DNA of 64,000 bases from Ruminiclostridium papyrosolvens C7 (GCF_000421965.1 NZ_ATAY01000020.1:310001-374000), one strand, 5' to 3'. Shown: positions 27,775 to 36,769, counted from the stretch's first letter. Notes: generated by a model not told the origin, from the sequence alone. Made by a program: numbers and translations.

Positions 27775-28752
27775 ATGTCTGATAAACTTTTGGAAATTAA
27801 AGATCTACATACATTTTTTTATACTGATGCAGGTGTTGTTAAAGCAGTAAACGGCGTTTCCTTTCAGGTAAATAAAGGACAAACGATAGGCATAGTAGGT
27901 GAATCCGGCTGCGGGAAGAGTGTCATGTCTCTTTCAATTATGCGATTAATACAGGAACCGGGAAAAATAGTTGAGGGACAGGTAATTTTCAATGGTCAGG
28001 ATCTTGTAAAACTCTCCCAGAGTGAAATGAGGAAAATAAACGGAGATAGGATTTCAATGATATTTCAGGAGCCTATGACTTCATTGAATCCGGTTTTTAC
28101 AGTTGGTAACCAAATAGCAGAATCACTTATACTTCATGAAAATTTAACAAAAAAACAGGCAAGGGAGAAAGCAATTGAAATGATTTCAACTGTTGGAATA
28201 CCCCGTGCAGAAGGTATATATGACTCTTATCCCCATGAATTATCAGGAGGTATGAGACAGAGAATTATGATAGCCATGGCACTTTCCTGCAACCCTGAAC
28301 TTTTGATTGCAGATGAACCGACAACTGCTTTAGATGTTACAATACAAGCGCAAATACTGGATTTGCTTAAAGAAATAAAGAGAAAATTCGGAACTTCAAT
28401 AATGTTAATTACACACGATCTCGGGGTCGTAGCCGAAATGGCGGATTACGTAATAGTAATGTATGCAGGAAGAATAATTGAGCAGGGAAATGTAAATGAC
28501 ATTTATATAAATCCCATGCATCCTTATACAATAGGGCTTCTGAAATCAAAACCAAGTATAACCACTGTAAGTGACAGGCTTTATACAATACCCGGACAGG
28601 TACCGAACCTTATTAATTTACCTGAAATCTGTTACTTTTCAGATAGGTGTAAAATGTGCAAGGATGTCTGTAAACAAGGTTTTCCAAAACTGATTGATAT
28701 GGGAAATGACCATTTCGTTGCATGTACTTTATTTGAGGAGGTGACAAAATGA
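27775..28752 (+). CDS. oppD: Peptide ABC transporter ATPase (OppD)
   Basis: This 325-residue ATPase has Walker A GESGCGKSV near residue 43, Q-loop MIFQEPMTSLNP, signature LSGGMRQR near 160, Walker B LIADEP and the H-loop. The C-terminal oligo_HPY region has a Cys cluster (CYFSDRCKMCKDVC), present in many OppD/F proteins and shown in some to bind an iron-sulfur cluster. It powers import through OppBC. Its last four bases overlap oppF (ATGA), so they are translationally coupled. Confidence 0.95.
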   Translation: MSDKLLEIKDLHTFFYTDAGVVKAVNGVSFQVNKGQTIGIVGESGCGKSVMSLSIMRLIQEPGKIVEGQVIFNGQDLVKLSQSEMRKINGDRISMIFQEPMTSLNPVFTVGNQIAESLILHENLTKKQAREKAIEMISTVGIPRAEGIYDSYPHELSGGMRQRIMIAMALSCNPELLIADEPTTALDVTIQAQILDLLKEIKRKFGTSIMLITHDLGVVAEMADYVIVMYAGRIIEQGNVNDIYINPMHPYTIGLLKSKPSITTVSDRLYTIPGQVPNLINLPEICYFSDRCKMCKDVCKQGFPKLIDMGNDHFVACTLFEEVTK

Positions 28753-29714
28753 GTGAAGCTTTACTAGAAGTAAAAAATCTTAAAAAGTATTTTCCCATAA
28801 AAGGAGGAGTATTCCAGAGAACGGTAGGACACGTTAAAGCAGTGGAAGATATATCCTTCGAAATAAATAAGGGTGAAACTCTGGGGTTGGTGGGCGAATC
28901 GGGATGCGGAAAGAGCACTGTAGGCCGCACAATTCTGAGGCTGCATGATAAAACAGGAGGAGAGGTTTTATTTAAGGGAACAGAAATATTTGACCTTAAG
29001 AAACAGGAAATGCAAAAGCTGAGACCCAAAATTCAGATTGTCTTTCAGGATCCGTATAGCTCCTTGAATCCCAGACTTACGGTTGGTGAAATAATTGGTG
29101 AAGCACTTCTTGAACACGGTTTTTGTGAAAAAAAGAATTTAAAACAGCGAGTATTAAAGGTTATGGAACAGTGCGGGCTGCTTCGGTTCCATATTGACAG
29201 ATATCCCCATGAATTTTCAGGAGGGCAGAGGCAGAGAATCGGTATTGCAAGGGCTTTGGCCTTGAATCCTGAATTTATTGTATGCGATGAGCCTGTTTCG
29301 GCATTGGATGTATCCATTCAATCACAGATAATAAACCTTTTATCTGATCTTCAAAAAGAATATGGATTTTCCTACTTGTTTATATCACATGATTTAAGCG
29401 TGGTAAAGCATATTTCACACCGGGTGGCTGTAATGTATCTTGGCTGCCTTGTTGAGATTGCAGACAAAACAGAGCTTTACGACAATCCGCTTCATCCCTA
29501 CACAAAGGCGCTTCTATCGGCAGTCCCACTGCCAGACCCTAGACTTAAAAGAGAGAAAATAGTTTTATCTGGGGATTTACCCAGCCCTGCAAATCCTCCG
29601 TTGGGCTGCCGCTTTCACACAAGATGCCCAAAGTGCAGCGATATTTGCAAAGAACAGGTACCGGAATTGAAAGATGTTGGACAAAACCATAAAGTTGCAT
29701 GTCATTTTGCTTGA
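28749..29714 (+). CDS. oppF: Peptide ABC transporter ATPase (OppF)
   Basis: This 321-residue ATPase has Walker A GESGCGKST, Q-loop IVFQDPYSSLNPRLTVGEII (the highly conserved OppF form), signature FSGGQRQR, Walker B FIVCDEP and a C-terminal Cys group in CRFHTRCPKCSDIC. It forms a heterodimer with OppD. The start overlaps the oppD stop, with GAGGTG just upstream. It is the last transporter gene, but a tiny membrane-protein gene follows after 27 bases. Confidence 0.95.
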   Translation: MSEALLEVKNLKKYFPIKGGVFQRTVGHVKAVEDISFEINKGETLGLVGESGCGKSTVGRTILRLHDKTGGEVLFKGTEIFDLKKQEMQKLRPKIQIVFQDPYSSLNPRLTVGEIIGEALLEHGFCEKKNLKQRVLKVMEQCGLLRFHIDRYPHEFSGGQRQRIGIARALALNPEFIVCDEPVSALDVSIQSQIINLLSDLQKEYGFSYLFISHDLSVVKHISHRVAVMYLGCLVEIADKTELYDNPLHPYTKALLSAVPLPDPRLKREKIVLSGDLPSPANPPLGCRFHTRCPKCSDICKEQVPELKDVGQNHKVACHFA

Positions 29715-29741
29715 CAATTACCTGGGGTAGGGAGTAAGAAT

Positions 29742-29882
29742 ATGAAACTAATACAAAGAGAATCATTCAAAGACATTTTAGCAATTTTTATAGCTATTAT
29801 TCAGGTTGTCTGGCCTTTTATTTTAATAAGTATAGGAGTGTATTTGCTCCTAACGATGTTTTTGACAAAACTATGGCTTTGA
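29742..29882 (+). CDS. Small 46-residue membrane protein at the end of the opp operon
   Basis: ATG at 29742 follows AGGGAG by 8 bases and opens a 46-codon frame. The protein starts MKLIQRESFKDIL, has a continuous hydrophobic stretch from about residue 12 to 43 (ending LLLTMFLTKLWL), and so would span the membrane once, or twice as a hairpin. I recognise no family. The proper ribosome site, 27-base spacing after oppF and lack of a terminator between suggest a real operon member, perhaps a small transporter-associated subunit. Function is unknown. Confidence 0.6.
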   Translation: MKLIQRESFKDILAIFIAIIQVVWPFILISIGVYLLLTMFLTKLWL

Positions 29883-29911
29883 ACAAAAAGCTTTGCATTT
29901 ATGTTCTCACT

Positions 29912-29930
29912 AGGGAACCCTAGGTTCCCT
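29912..29930 (+). terminator. Possible terminator hairpin after the opp operon
   Basis: AGGGAACC pairs with GGTTCCCT around a 3-base loop. The downstream T run is weak (TTTG). A second imperfect hairpin (GGAAACAC/GTGTTTTC) follows at 29935-29953. Confidence 0.5.
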
Positions 29931-29985
29931 TTGAGGAAACACAAAGTGTTTTCATACGCACGCTCCTGAAATTTCCTTAATATAT

Positions 29986-30026
29986 AAAAAAGAATTTTCC
30001 GTTATATAAACGAAAAATTCTTTTTT
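29986..30026 (-). terminator. Terminator of the tRNA-CAT/tRNA-Phe unit
   Basis: AAAAAAGAATTTT and AAAATTCTTTTTT pair around a loop. Read on the minus strand it ends in a T run right after tRNA-Phe. It could also stop plus-strand transcripts from the opp operon. Confidence 0.85.
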
Positions 30027-30101
30027 GGTGCCCAGAGCCGGAATCGAACCAGCGACACGGGGATTTTCAGTCCCCTGCTCTACCGACTGAGCTATCTGGG
30101 C
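30026..30101 (-). tRNA. tRNA-Phe(GAA)
   Basis: This is a 76-base tRNA on the minus strand with acceptor GCCCAGA paired with TCTGGGC, anticodon stem GGGGA/TCCCC with loop CTGAAAA (anticodon GAA), T-loop TTCGATT, A discriminator and encoded CCA. Confidence 0.96.
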
Positions 30102-30137
30102 AAGTTGTTAGTGTTTTTGAAACACTAACAAACAAAT

Positions 30138-30214
30138 TGGTGGGCCTTCAGGGACTCGAACCCCGGACCAACCGGTTATGAGCCGGTTGCTCTAACCAAC
30201 TGAGCTAAAGGCCC
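30138..30214 (-). tRNA. tRNA with CAT anticodon (Ile2 or elongator Met)
   Basis: This is a 77-base tRNA on the minus strand with acceptor GGGCCTT/AAGGCCC, anticodon stem AACCGG/CCGGTT, loop CTCATAA (anticodon CAT), T-loop TTCGAGT, and encoded CCA. It is not the initiator, which lacks a paired 1:72. The acceptor pairs C4-G69 and C5-G68 are those recognised by TilS in E. coli tRNA-Ile2, so it may carry lysidine and read AUA. Elongator Met remains possible. Confidence 0.9.
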
Positions 30215-30231
30215 TCGAAAGGACGAGTTTT

Positions 30232-30261
30232 AGTATAATAAAAAAATTAAATTAAGTCAAT
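30232..30261 (-). promoter_or_regulatory. Promoter of the two-tRNA unit
   Basis: On the minus strand TTGACT (30261-30256), an 18-base spacer and TATACT (30237-30232), ending 17 bases before the CAT tRNA. Confidence 0.8.
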
Positions 30262-30398
30262 AGTAATATTATAAATTTATTAATAAATATTTTTTTAGTG
30301 CTTTAAGATTTACAATTCTCTAGGAAAATCTATGATTTTTTGCTAGTATTATATAAAAGATTAATAACAGATTAAATAAAAATAGGGGAATCAGAAAA

Positions 30399-31457
30399 AT
30401 GGAAATAGCAAATTGTTTGGAGTATTTGTCACGACTTGTGGCAGTAGCGGGCTTTGAAGCAACTGCTGCTGCAAAAATTGCTGAAACCTTTAAGGATTAC
30501 TGTGACGAAGTACGAATAGATAAGTTTTTCAATGTAATTTTCCTGAAAAAAGGTTTTAATAAGTCGGCAAAAAAGATTTTGATTACCGCACACAGTGATG
30601 AAATAGGCTTTCTGGTCAACTCCATAGATGATAAGGGCTTTATCGGTATAAGCCCAATTGGAGGTATAGACAGCAAAATATTGCTGGCACAGGAAGTAAT
30701 AATACACGGCAGAGAGGATATTCCCGGCATAGTAGGGGCAATGCCGCCTCATCTGATGAATCCGGAGGATGCAGGAAAGGCAGTAAAAATAAAGGATTTA
30801 CGTGTGGATACAGGATTAAAAGGGGAAGAACTTAAAAAAATAGTTTCAATAGGCGATGTTGTATCCTTTAAGTCAGACTTCTCATTATTGAATAAAAACA
30901 AAGCCAGCGGAAAGTCTTTTGATAATCGTACAGGGATTGTTTGTATGATGGAAATATTACAGTCCCTAAAGGATATAAACCATGAGAATGATATCATAAT
31001 TATGGCTTCAACGCAGGAAGAAACAAGCCTTGCAGGTATCACAACCGCAGCGTTTACGCTGGAGCCGGATGCTGCAATAGTAATTGATGCATGTCATGGA
31101 GACATACCTGACCTTTCTAAGGATGTATCCTCAACCCCCGGTAAGGGCCCGGAGATATCAATAGGACCTAACCTCCATCAGGGAATGGTTGAAAAGCTGT
31201 TTGAGCTTGGTAAAGATATATGCATTCCTTTTCAGAAAATGGTTGAATCAGGAGATACGGGTACTGAAGCATGGGCAACTCAGGTCAGCGGCTGCGGAAT
31301 ACCTACCGCACTGCTTTCTATACCGGTCAGATATATGCATACTGCTGTAGAGACTGTTAATTTAGAAGATATAAAGTATACGGCCAGAATAATAACTGAG
31401 TTTTTGAGGCTGAGCAGTGAGAAGTTAGAGAAAGTTCTTGAATGGAAGACTATCTGA
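30399..31457 (+). CDS. M42-family metallo-aminopeptidase, first of three
   Basis: This 352-residue cytoplasmic dinuclear peptidase of the glutamyl/TET aminopeptidase family has metal and catalytic motifs AHSDEIGFLV near residue 65, DNRTG near 178, QEETS near 211, VIDACHGD near 232 and a late His in YMHTAVE near 318. Such enzymes form dodecamers and remove N-terminal residues from short peptides. AGGGGA lies before the start. Two paralogues follow in the same direction, and the opp importer lies upstream, so a role in digesting imported peptides is likely. It is the most divergent of the three. Confidence 0.88.
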   Translation: MEIANCLEYLSRLVAVAGFEATAAAKIAETFKDYCDEVRIDKFFNVIFLKKGFNKSAKKILITAHSDEIGFLVNSIDDKGFIGISPIGGIDSKILLAQEVIIHGREDIPGIVGAMPPHLMNPEDAGKAVKIKDLRVDTGLKGEELKKIVSIGDVVSFKSDFSLLNKNKASGKSFDNRTGIVCMMEILQSLKDINHENDIIIMASTQEETSLAGITTAAFTLEPDAAIVIDACHGDIPDLSKDVSSTPGKGPEISIGPNLHQGMVEKLFELGKDICIPFQKMVESGDTGTEAWATQVSGCGIPTALLSIPVRYMHTAVETVNLEDIKYTARIITEFLRLSSEKLEKVLEWKTI

Positions 31458-31510
31458 TTAAGTCATATAATAAATAAAATATTGCGGCAGTAAGGCTCGT
31501 GGAGGATTGT

Positions 31511-32557
31511 ATGATATTGATAAAAGAACTTACGGAATTAAACGGTGTATCAGGAAATGAAAATGAAGTGAGAGAATATATTAAAAGTAAAATTAACGGA
31601 TTGTGTGATTCTATAGAGGTTGACACAATTGGAAATATTATTGCTTATAAAAAGGGCAGCAGCGGCAGACTTAAGGTTATGCTTTCAGCCCATATGGATG
31701 AAGTAGGATTCATGGTTTCGGGATATATGGAAAAGGGCTTCTTAAAATTCAAAACTGTTGGGGGTATTGACAGTAGAATTTTGCCAGGTAAAAGGGTAGT
31801 AATTGGTAAAAAAAGACTCAAAGGTGTAATCGGTGCAAAACCGCTACATCAGCAAAGTCCTGAAGAACGGGAAAGAATAGCTAAAATCAAGGATTTATAT
31901 ATAGATATTGGAGCAGAAACTAAGGAAGAAGCCGAAAAATTAGCTCCTTTGGGAGAGTTCGTAGCCTTTGATAGTGATTATGTAGAACTCGGAAATGACT
32001 GTATAAAGGCAAAGGCACTGGACGACAGAGTAGGCTGTGCAGTACTTATGGAGGTTTTAAAGTATAAGTTTGAGTTTGATTTGTATGCTTGCTTTACGGT
32101 GCAGGAAGAGGTTGGACTTAGAGGTGCTCAGGTAGCGGCATTTAAAATTATGCCGGATGTAGCCCTTGTTCTGGAAGGAACTACTTGTGCCGACGTTCCA
32201 GAGGTAAAACCCTTTGATTTTTCCACAGAACTGGGTAATGGTGCAGCTCTTACACTGGTAGACCGAACCTGCTATAGCGACAGAAAGCTGGTACAGTTTT
32301 TATATGATACGGCAGTTAAAAACGGAATAAAAGTTCAATTCAAACAGACCACAACAGGTGGGAATGATGCGGGGCAGATACAAAGAACGGGTAATGGTGT
32401 TAAAACAGCATCAATTTCTGTTCCTTGCAGGTATATACATTCTCCCGTATCTGTTATGAGCAGAAGTGATTTTGAATGTGTAGAAAGACTCACACTTGCG
32501 GCATTAAATGAAATGAACAAAGATAAGGATTTTACAAAAAACGTGGCAGCAGTATAG
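31511..32557 (+). CDS. M42-family metallo-aminopeptidase, second of three
   Basis: This 348-residue protein has M42 motifs AHMDEVGFMV near residue 61, DDRVGC near 173, QEEVGLRGAQ near 204, and a late HSPVSV. The metal-ligand region reads LEGTTCADVPE, with Glu where the third paralogue has Asp, a variation seen within M42 and possibly affecting metal or substrate choice. The start at 31511 is 6 bases after GGAGG; the in-frame GTG at 31499 is rejected because it precedes that site. The 53-base gap to the first gene suggests one transcript. Confidence 0.9.
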   Translation: MILIKELTELNGVSGNENEVREYIKSKINGLCDSIEVDTIGNIIAYKKGSSGRLKVMLSAHMDEVGFMVSGYMEKGFLKFKTVGGIDSRILPGKRVVIGKKRLKGVIGAKPLHQQSPEERERIAKIKDLYIDIGAETKEEAEKLAPLGEFVAFDSDYVELGNDCIKAKALDDRVGCAVLMEVLKYKFEFDLYACFTVQEEVGLRGAQVAAFKIMPDVALVLEGTTCADVPEVKPFDFSTELGNGAALTLVDRTCYSDRKLVQFLYDTAVKNGIKVQFKQTTTGGNDAGQIQRTGNGVKTASISVPCRYIHSPVSVMSRSDFECVERLTLAALNEMNKDKDFTKNVAAV

Positions 32558-32591
32558 AGACCGGTGAATAAACAAAATTGGAGGGATTTAA

Positions 32592-33578
32592 ATGCAGGAA
32601 ATATTAAAAACAGTTACACAGGCCTTTGGTGTATCCGGAAATGAAGAAGATATCAGAGAAATAATTACTACCGAAATAAAAAAATACGTTGATGAAATAA
32701 AAGTTGATGCAATGGGAAATCTGATTGCAGTAAAAAAAGGTAAAAAGAAGAAAATTCTGTTTGCTGCCCATATGGATGAAATTGGAGTTATAGCTACCTT
32801 TATTGATGATAAAGGATTTATAAGGTTTTCCAATTTAGGGGGAGTATCAGCGTTCAATTCCCTTGCACAAAGGGTGAGGTTTAAAAACGGCACAATGGGC
32901 TGTATAAATGTAGAAGAGAAACTTGAAAGCATGAAGGATCTCAGACTTGGAAAAATGTATATTGATATTGGCTGCACCAGCAAAGAGGAAGCTGAGAAAT
33001 ACGTTAAGGTTGGAGATACAGCCAGCTTTACAGGCGATTTTCATGTTCAGGGGGATTTTGCTATTTCAAAGGCTATGGACGACAGAAGCGGCTGTGCGGT
33101 ACTTATAGAGCTTATAAAAACCATGCCTAAAACTGATAATGAAATTTACTTTGTCTTTACTACTCAGGAAGAATTGGGACTAAGAGGTGCAAAGACAGCC
33201 TCTTTCGGAATTATGCCGGATTGTGCCATTGCAATTGATGTTACACGTACAGGTGATACACCGGAATGTAACAGTATGGAAGTAAAGCTTGGTAAGGGCC
33301 CTGCAATAAAAGTAAAAGATTCTTCTTATATAGCTCATCCACAGATTCGCAGGACTTTACAGGATTTGGCTCAGGAAAATGGGATTCCCTATACTTTGGA
33401 ATTGCTGGAAAGGGGAGGAAGTGACCCCGGTGCAATGCAGACATCCGGAACGGGAATACCATGCGGAGGTATATCAATTCCGTGCAGGTATGTTCACACC
33501 CCTTGTGAAATGGTGAGCATTCAGGATTTAAATAACTGTGTCAAGCTGGCAGGTCTGTTTATGAAACATTACAAGTAA
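32592..33578 (+). CDS. M42-family metallo-aminopeptidase, third of three
   Basis: This 328-residue protein has M42 motifs AHMDEIGVIA near residue 58, DDRSGC near 163, QEELGLRGAK near 195, IDVTRTGDTPE near 219 and HTPCEMV near 302. It is the most canonical of the three and closest to YsdC/FrvX-type aminopeptidases. GGAGG sits upstream of the start, 34 bases after the preceding stop. The spread between the three sequences suggests an old duplication with different residue preferences rather than dosage copies. Confidence 0.92.
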   Translation: MQEILKTVTQAFGVSGNEEDIREIITTEIKKYVDEIKVDAMGNLIAVKKGKKKKILFAAHMDEIGVIATFIDDKGFIRFSNLGGVSAFNSLAQRVRFKNGTMGCINVEEKLESMKDLRLGKMYIDIGCTSKEEAEKYVKVGDTASFTGDFHVQGDFAISKAMDDRSGCAVLIELIKTMPKTDNEIYFVFTTQEELGLRGAKTASFGIMPDCAIAIDVTRTGDTPECNSMEVKLGKGPAIKVKDSSYIAHPQIRRTLQDLAQENGIPYTLELLERGGSDPGAMQTSGTGIPCGGISIPCRYVHTPCEMVSIQDLNNCVKLAGLFMKHYK

Positions 33579-33693
33579 ATGTTAGTTATAAATCAAAATA
33601 TGGAAAATTTCAACAAGGAATTTCAGGATTTAAAGCAGAATTAGTATTATTAGAGAGAAAGATTTAATTTTATTTGTCGAATGGAGGTCTGTT

Positions 33694-35325
33694 ATGAATA
33701 TTTCATTTCTGGGAGCAGCAAAAACCGTTACAGGCTCATGTTATCTGGTTGAAACAAAGGAAACGAAATTTTTGGTTGATTGCGGAATGTTTCAAGGCAA
33801 GGCAAATGAAGTTTTATTAAATACAGAACCATTTTCTTTTAACCCCGGGGAATTGGACTTCATGCTTTTGACCCATGCTCATATTGACCATAGCGGAAGA
33901 ATTCCAAAGCTTTATATGGACGGTTTTAAAGGAACTGTTTTTGCCACAAAGCCTACAGTACAGCTTTGTGGTATAATGCTTCCCGACAGCGGGCACATTC
34001 AGGAAATGGAAAATGAATGGACCAACCGAAAACGGCAGAGGGCTGGAGAACCTCCTGTTAAACCATTATATACGTTAGAAGAGGCTACAGATTGCCTCAG
34101 TCTTTTTAAAGGTGTGGCATATGATGAAGTAATATCTGTTTCAGATGATGTAAGGGTTAGGTTCAATGACGCAGGACATATTCTTGGTTCCGCAATACTG
34201 GAAATTTGGATAAGGGAAAATAACCAGGAAACAAAGGTTGTTTTCAGCGGTGATCTTGGAAACAAGGGAATGCCCATTCTCAGGGACCCCAGCATAATCG
34301 GCGATACTGATTACCTTATAGTCGAATCTACATATGGAGACAGGTTACATACACTAAAAAAAGAGACTGATAAGATTGAAAAATTTATAAGTATAATATC
34401 GGAAACAATCTCTAAGGGAGGAAATGTAGTTATACCATCCTTTGCGGTAGGAAGAACCCAGGAACTGATATATGATTTAAACAAGCATATGGATGTTTTC
34501 GGTGACAAGGTAAATGAGATATTGAATGTTCCCGTATATGTTGATAGTCCTCTTGCAACCTCCGCAACCCAGATATTCAGGGAGAATCTTGACTGCTTTG
34601 ACGAGGAGGCAAAGGCATATATTGCCAACGGAGACAATCCACTTGAATTTCCTTCCCTTAAATTTACACAATCTCCCGAAGAATCAAGGAAACTTAACGA
34701 AAAAGCTGAAAGCATGATAATTATATCAGCCAGCGGTATGTGTGATGCCGGCAGAGTAAAGCATCATCTCAAGCATAATCTTTGGCGTAAAGAGTCAACA
34801 ATTCTTTTTGTGGGTTATCAGGCGGAAGGAACTCTTGGTCGTAAAATACAAGACGGGGCTCAGAAGGTAAAACTATTTGGTGAAGAGATATCTGTAAATG
34901 CACGAATAGAAAGTATCGACGGTTTTTCGGGACATGCGGACAAGTCAGGACTTCTTTCTTGGATTAGGAGTTTTGGAAGAAAGCCAAAGAAGATATTTGT
35001 TGTCCATGGAGAGCAGGGAGTTGCGGCTTCATTTGCACAAACTATTACAGATGAGCTGGGATTACAGTGCATAGTTCCTTCACGAGGAGAGAGTTATGTC
35101 ATAAGTGGAGGAAGCATTTACGAACATGTTCCTAGTGCAAATGCTAAAAAGAGATTTAGACGGCTTGCTGTGGTTGAAATGCTTGAAACATTGAAAGAAG
35201 AGTTTGATGAATTATCAGAAATACTTAAAAATGATTTAAAACAGGAAAAGTCGGATGTTGAAATAGACGAAGTTGCAGCTAAACTAAAAATGGTTGAAAA
35301 ATCGATTATTGAAGCGTTAAAATAA
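33694..35325 (+). CDS. MBL-fold beta-CASP RNA metallohydrolase (CPSF73/YSH1-like)
   Basis: This 543-residue protein has metallo-beta-lactamase motif THAHIDHSGRIP near residue 60, GHILGSAILE near 163, FSGDLGN near 185, then the beta-CASP region (VIPSFAVGRTQELIYDLN), GMCDAGRVKHHL and the last His in FSGHADKSGLLSW near 412. This order matches bacterial homologues of eukaryotic CPSF73, separate from RNase J. It probably cleaves RNA in the cytoplasm. The last 60 residues form a charged coiled coil. GGAGG precedes the start, and a strong terminator follows. Confidence 0.9.
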   Translation: MNISFLGAAKTVTGSCYLVETKETKFLVDCGMFQGKANEVLLNTEPFSFNPGELDFMLLTHAHIDHSGRIPKLYMDGFKGTVFATKPTVQLCGIMLPDSGHIQEMENEWTNRKRQRAGEPPVKPLYTLEEATDCLSLFKGVAYDEVISVSDDVRVRFNDAGHILGSAILEIWIRENNQETKVVFSGDLGNKGMPILRDPSIIGDTDYLIVESTYGDRLHTLKKETDKIEKFISIISETISKGGNVVIPSFAVGRTQELIYDLNKHMDVFGDKVNEILNVPVYVDSPLATSATQIFRENLDCFDEEAKAYIANGDNPLEFPSLKFTQSPEESRKLNEKAESMIIISASGMCDAGRVKHHLKHNLWRKESTILFVGYQAEGTLGRKIQDGAQKVKLFGEEISVNARIESIDGFSGHADKSGLLSWIRSFGRKPKKIFVVHGEQGVAASFAQTITDELGLQCIVPSRGESYVISGGSIYEHVPSANAKKRFRRLAVVEMLETLKEEFDELSEILKNDLKQEKSDVEIDEVAAKLKMVEKSIIEALK

Positions 35326-35362
35326 AAATTACTATATTGTAATTTTGAATTTGGGATTATTG

Positions 35363-35410
35363 AAAATAGACAAAAAAGGATAGGATTACTCCTGTGTTTT
35401 TGTCTATTTT
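35363..35410 (+). terminator. Terminator after the beta-CASP gene
   Basis: AAAATAGACAAAAA pairs with TTTTTGTCTATTTT around a 20-base loop. Confidence 0.8.
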
Positions 35411-35555
35411 TATGCCTGAAATCCTTAGAAAATGAAGACTTTGAGCAATTTTGCAAACCTGCTAGGAAAACATACCTATTAGCAAATAAAGTGATTTATC
35501 AGGCGGTAATGGATAACACTTACTGAATTTAATTGTTTTTGGTAAAATAGAATAA

Positions 35556-35584
35556 TTGACATTTCTTTTATAAATATGTATAAC
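35556..35584 (+). promoter_or_regulatory. Promoter upstream of the lysozyme-like gene
   Basis: TTGACA (35556-35561), 17 bases, TATAAC (35579-35584), about 70 bases before the start codon. Confidence 0.7.
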
Positions 35585-35659
35585 AAATAGGGATATTGAC
35601 TAAAAGCTGAATACTTACATAATTGTGCCGGAAGAAATCGGTGCATGGAGGAAAATAAT

Positions 35660-36652
35660 ATGAAGACGGCTGAATTAAAGAAAAAAATTGTTTTTTCTTT
35701 AATTATGATAATCACATGTTTTACGTTACTTAATTATGCAAACGGATATATACATATAAAGGCTGATATAGGACAGACATATGTGAAAATAAAAGAAAAA
35801 GAAATGAAGTATATGTACGGTGAACGAACATCTCAGGGAGACCGATATACGGGAGGTTCTAGTAACTCCAACGGAGATAACGTAACATATAATTCAAATA
35901 GTACATATGATGGTAAGGTCCTAAATAGCTTAATTAACAGCAACAGCAATGGATTCATGTACCTTCGAGAGCAAAATGTCAAAAGCTCCGGAGGGGATTT
36001 TGAATTCAATGATTTTATGTACAAACCTGAGGTTAAAAGTATCACTCAGCAGTTAAAAAGTCAGGTTGAATCAGATTCATACAGAGATAAAAAGCTTGGT
36101 TTTTATTATATAAATGATTTTGAGTATACTTTTGATGCCCTAAAAGAACTTGAACCTGTCATTGCAAAAACTGCAAAAGCCCAAAAGATGCCTAAGGCAT
36201 TTTTATCTGCGGTTTTATTCAGAGAAATGATGTTTCTCGGACAGGAGGATATTCTTGATGGGGTTCCTATTCTGGGAGGGAAATCAATAGGTATTTGCCA
36301 GATTGGAATAGATAATGTCCGTCTTAACGAACAGGTTGTACACGGCAAAAGCTCTTTGATTGTTAATTATTCCGATAAACTTATCAGGGAAATGTTGGAG
36401 ACCCCGGAACTGGCAGTATATTTTTGTGCGGTTCAGCTGAAAGCAAGGGCAATTCAAATTACCGGGGACAAAAATATAAACCTTAATAATCTTAAGAAGG
36501 AGCAGTTAAATAAGATATTGGCTGAATACAATCAGTCAAAAATCTCAAAAAACATCGGACCGATTAAGACAAAAGAAAAATATGCAGAGGAGACATATAC
36601 CTACTACCAGTTATTCTCAAAATATTATAATTCGGAAGAATCCTCCAAATAA
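35660..36652 (+). CDS. Exported or membrane-anchored protein with lysozyme-like (transglycosylase-like) domain
   Basis: This 330-residue protein begins with a hydrophobic segment (residues 9-25, IVFSLIMIITCFTLLNYA) that acts as a signal or anchor. A Ser/Asn-rich linker follows (near 60-105). From about residue 160 it looks like a goose-lysozyme/SLT fold: KMPKAFLSAVLFREM with a Glu near 189, then SIGICQIG near 209, which is the usual position of the substrate-binding motif. Overall similarity to known transglycosylases is low and I assign no family. Peptidoglycan cleavage at the cell surface is an inference. The start at 35660 follows GGAGG by 8 bases. It is monocistronic by context. Confidence 0.65.
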   Translation: MKTAELKKKIVFSLIMIITCFTLLNYANGYIHIKADIGQTYVKIKEKEMKYMYGERTSQGDRYTGGSSNSNGDNVTYNSNSTYDGKVLNSLINSNSNGFMYLREQNVKSSGGDFEFNDFMYKPEVKSITQQLKSQVESDSYRDKKLGFYYINDFEYTFDALKELEPVIAKTAKAQKMPKAFLSAVLFREMMFLGQEDILDGVPILGGKSIGICQIGIDNVRLNEQVVHGKSSLIVNYSDKLIREMLETPELAVYFCAVQLKARAIQITGDKNINLNNLKKEQLNKILAEYNQSKISKNIGPIKTKEKYAEETYTYYQLFSKYYNSEESSK

Positions 36653-36769
36653 TTCTTTATTTTTGTAGAAGTTTGTAATAAAATATTATTACAGTGATTG
36701 TATTAGCATAAGTAGTTTAGTAGAATGGGTTTTAAAATTAATTAATTTAGTTTTGTGGAGGACGGTAGA

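Noticed and set aside
33602..33646. 14-codon frame between the third aminopeptidase and the beta-CASP gene
   Set aside because: No ribosome site and AT-rich context; chance occurrence is expected.
35495..35700. 78-codon frame overlapping the promoter of the lysozyme-like gene
   Set aside because: It is antisense, hydrophobic and has no ribosome site, while a promoter and gene start on the plus strand explain the region.
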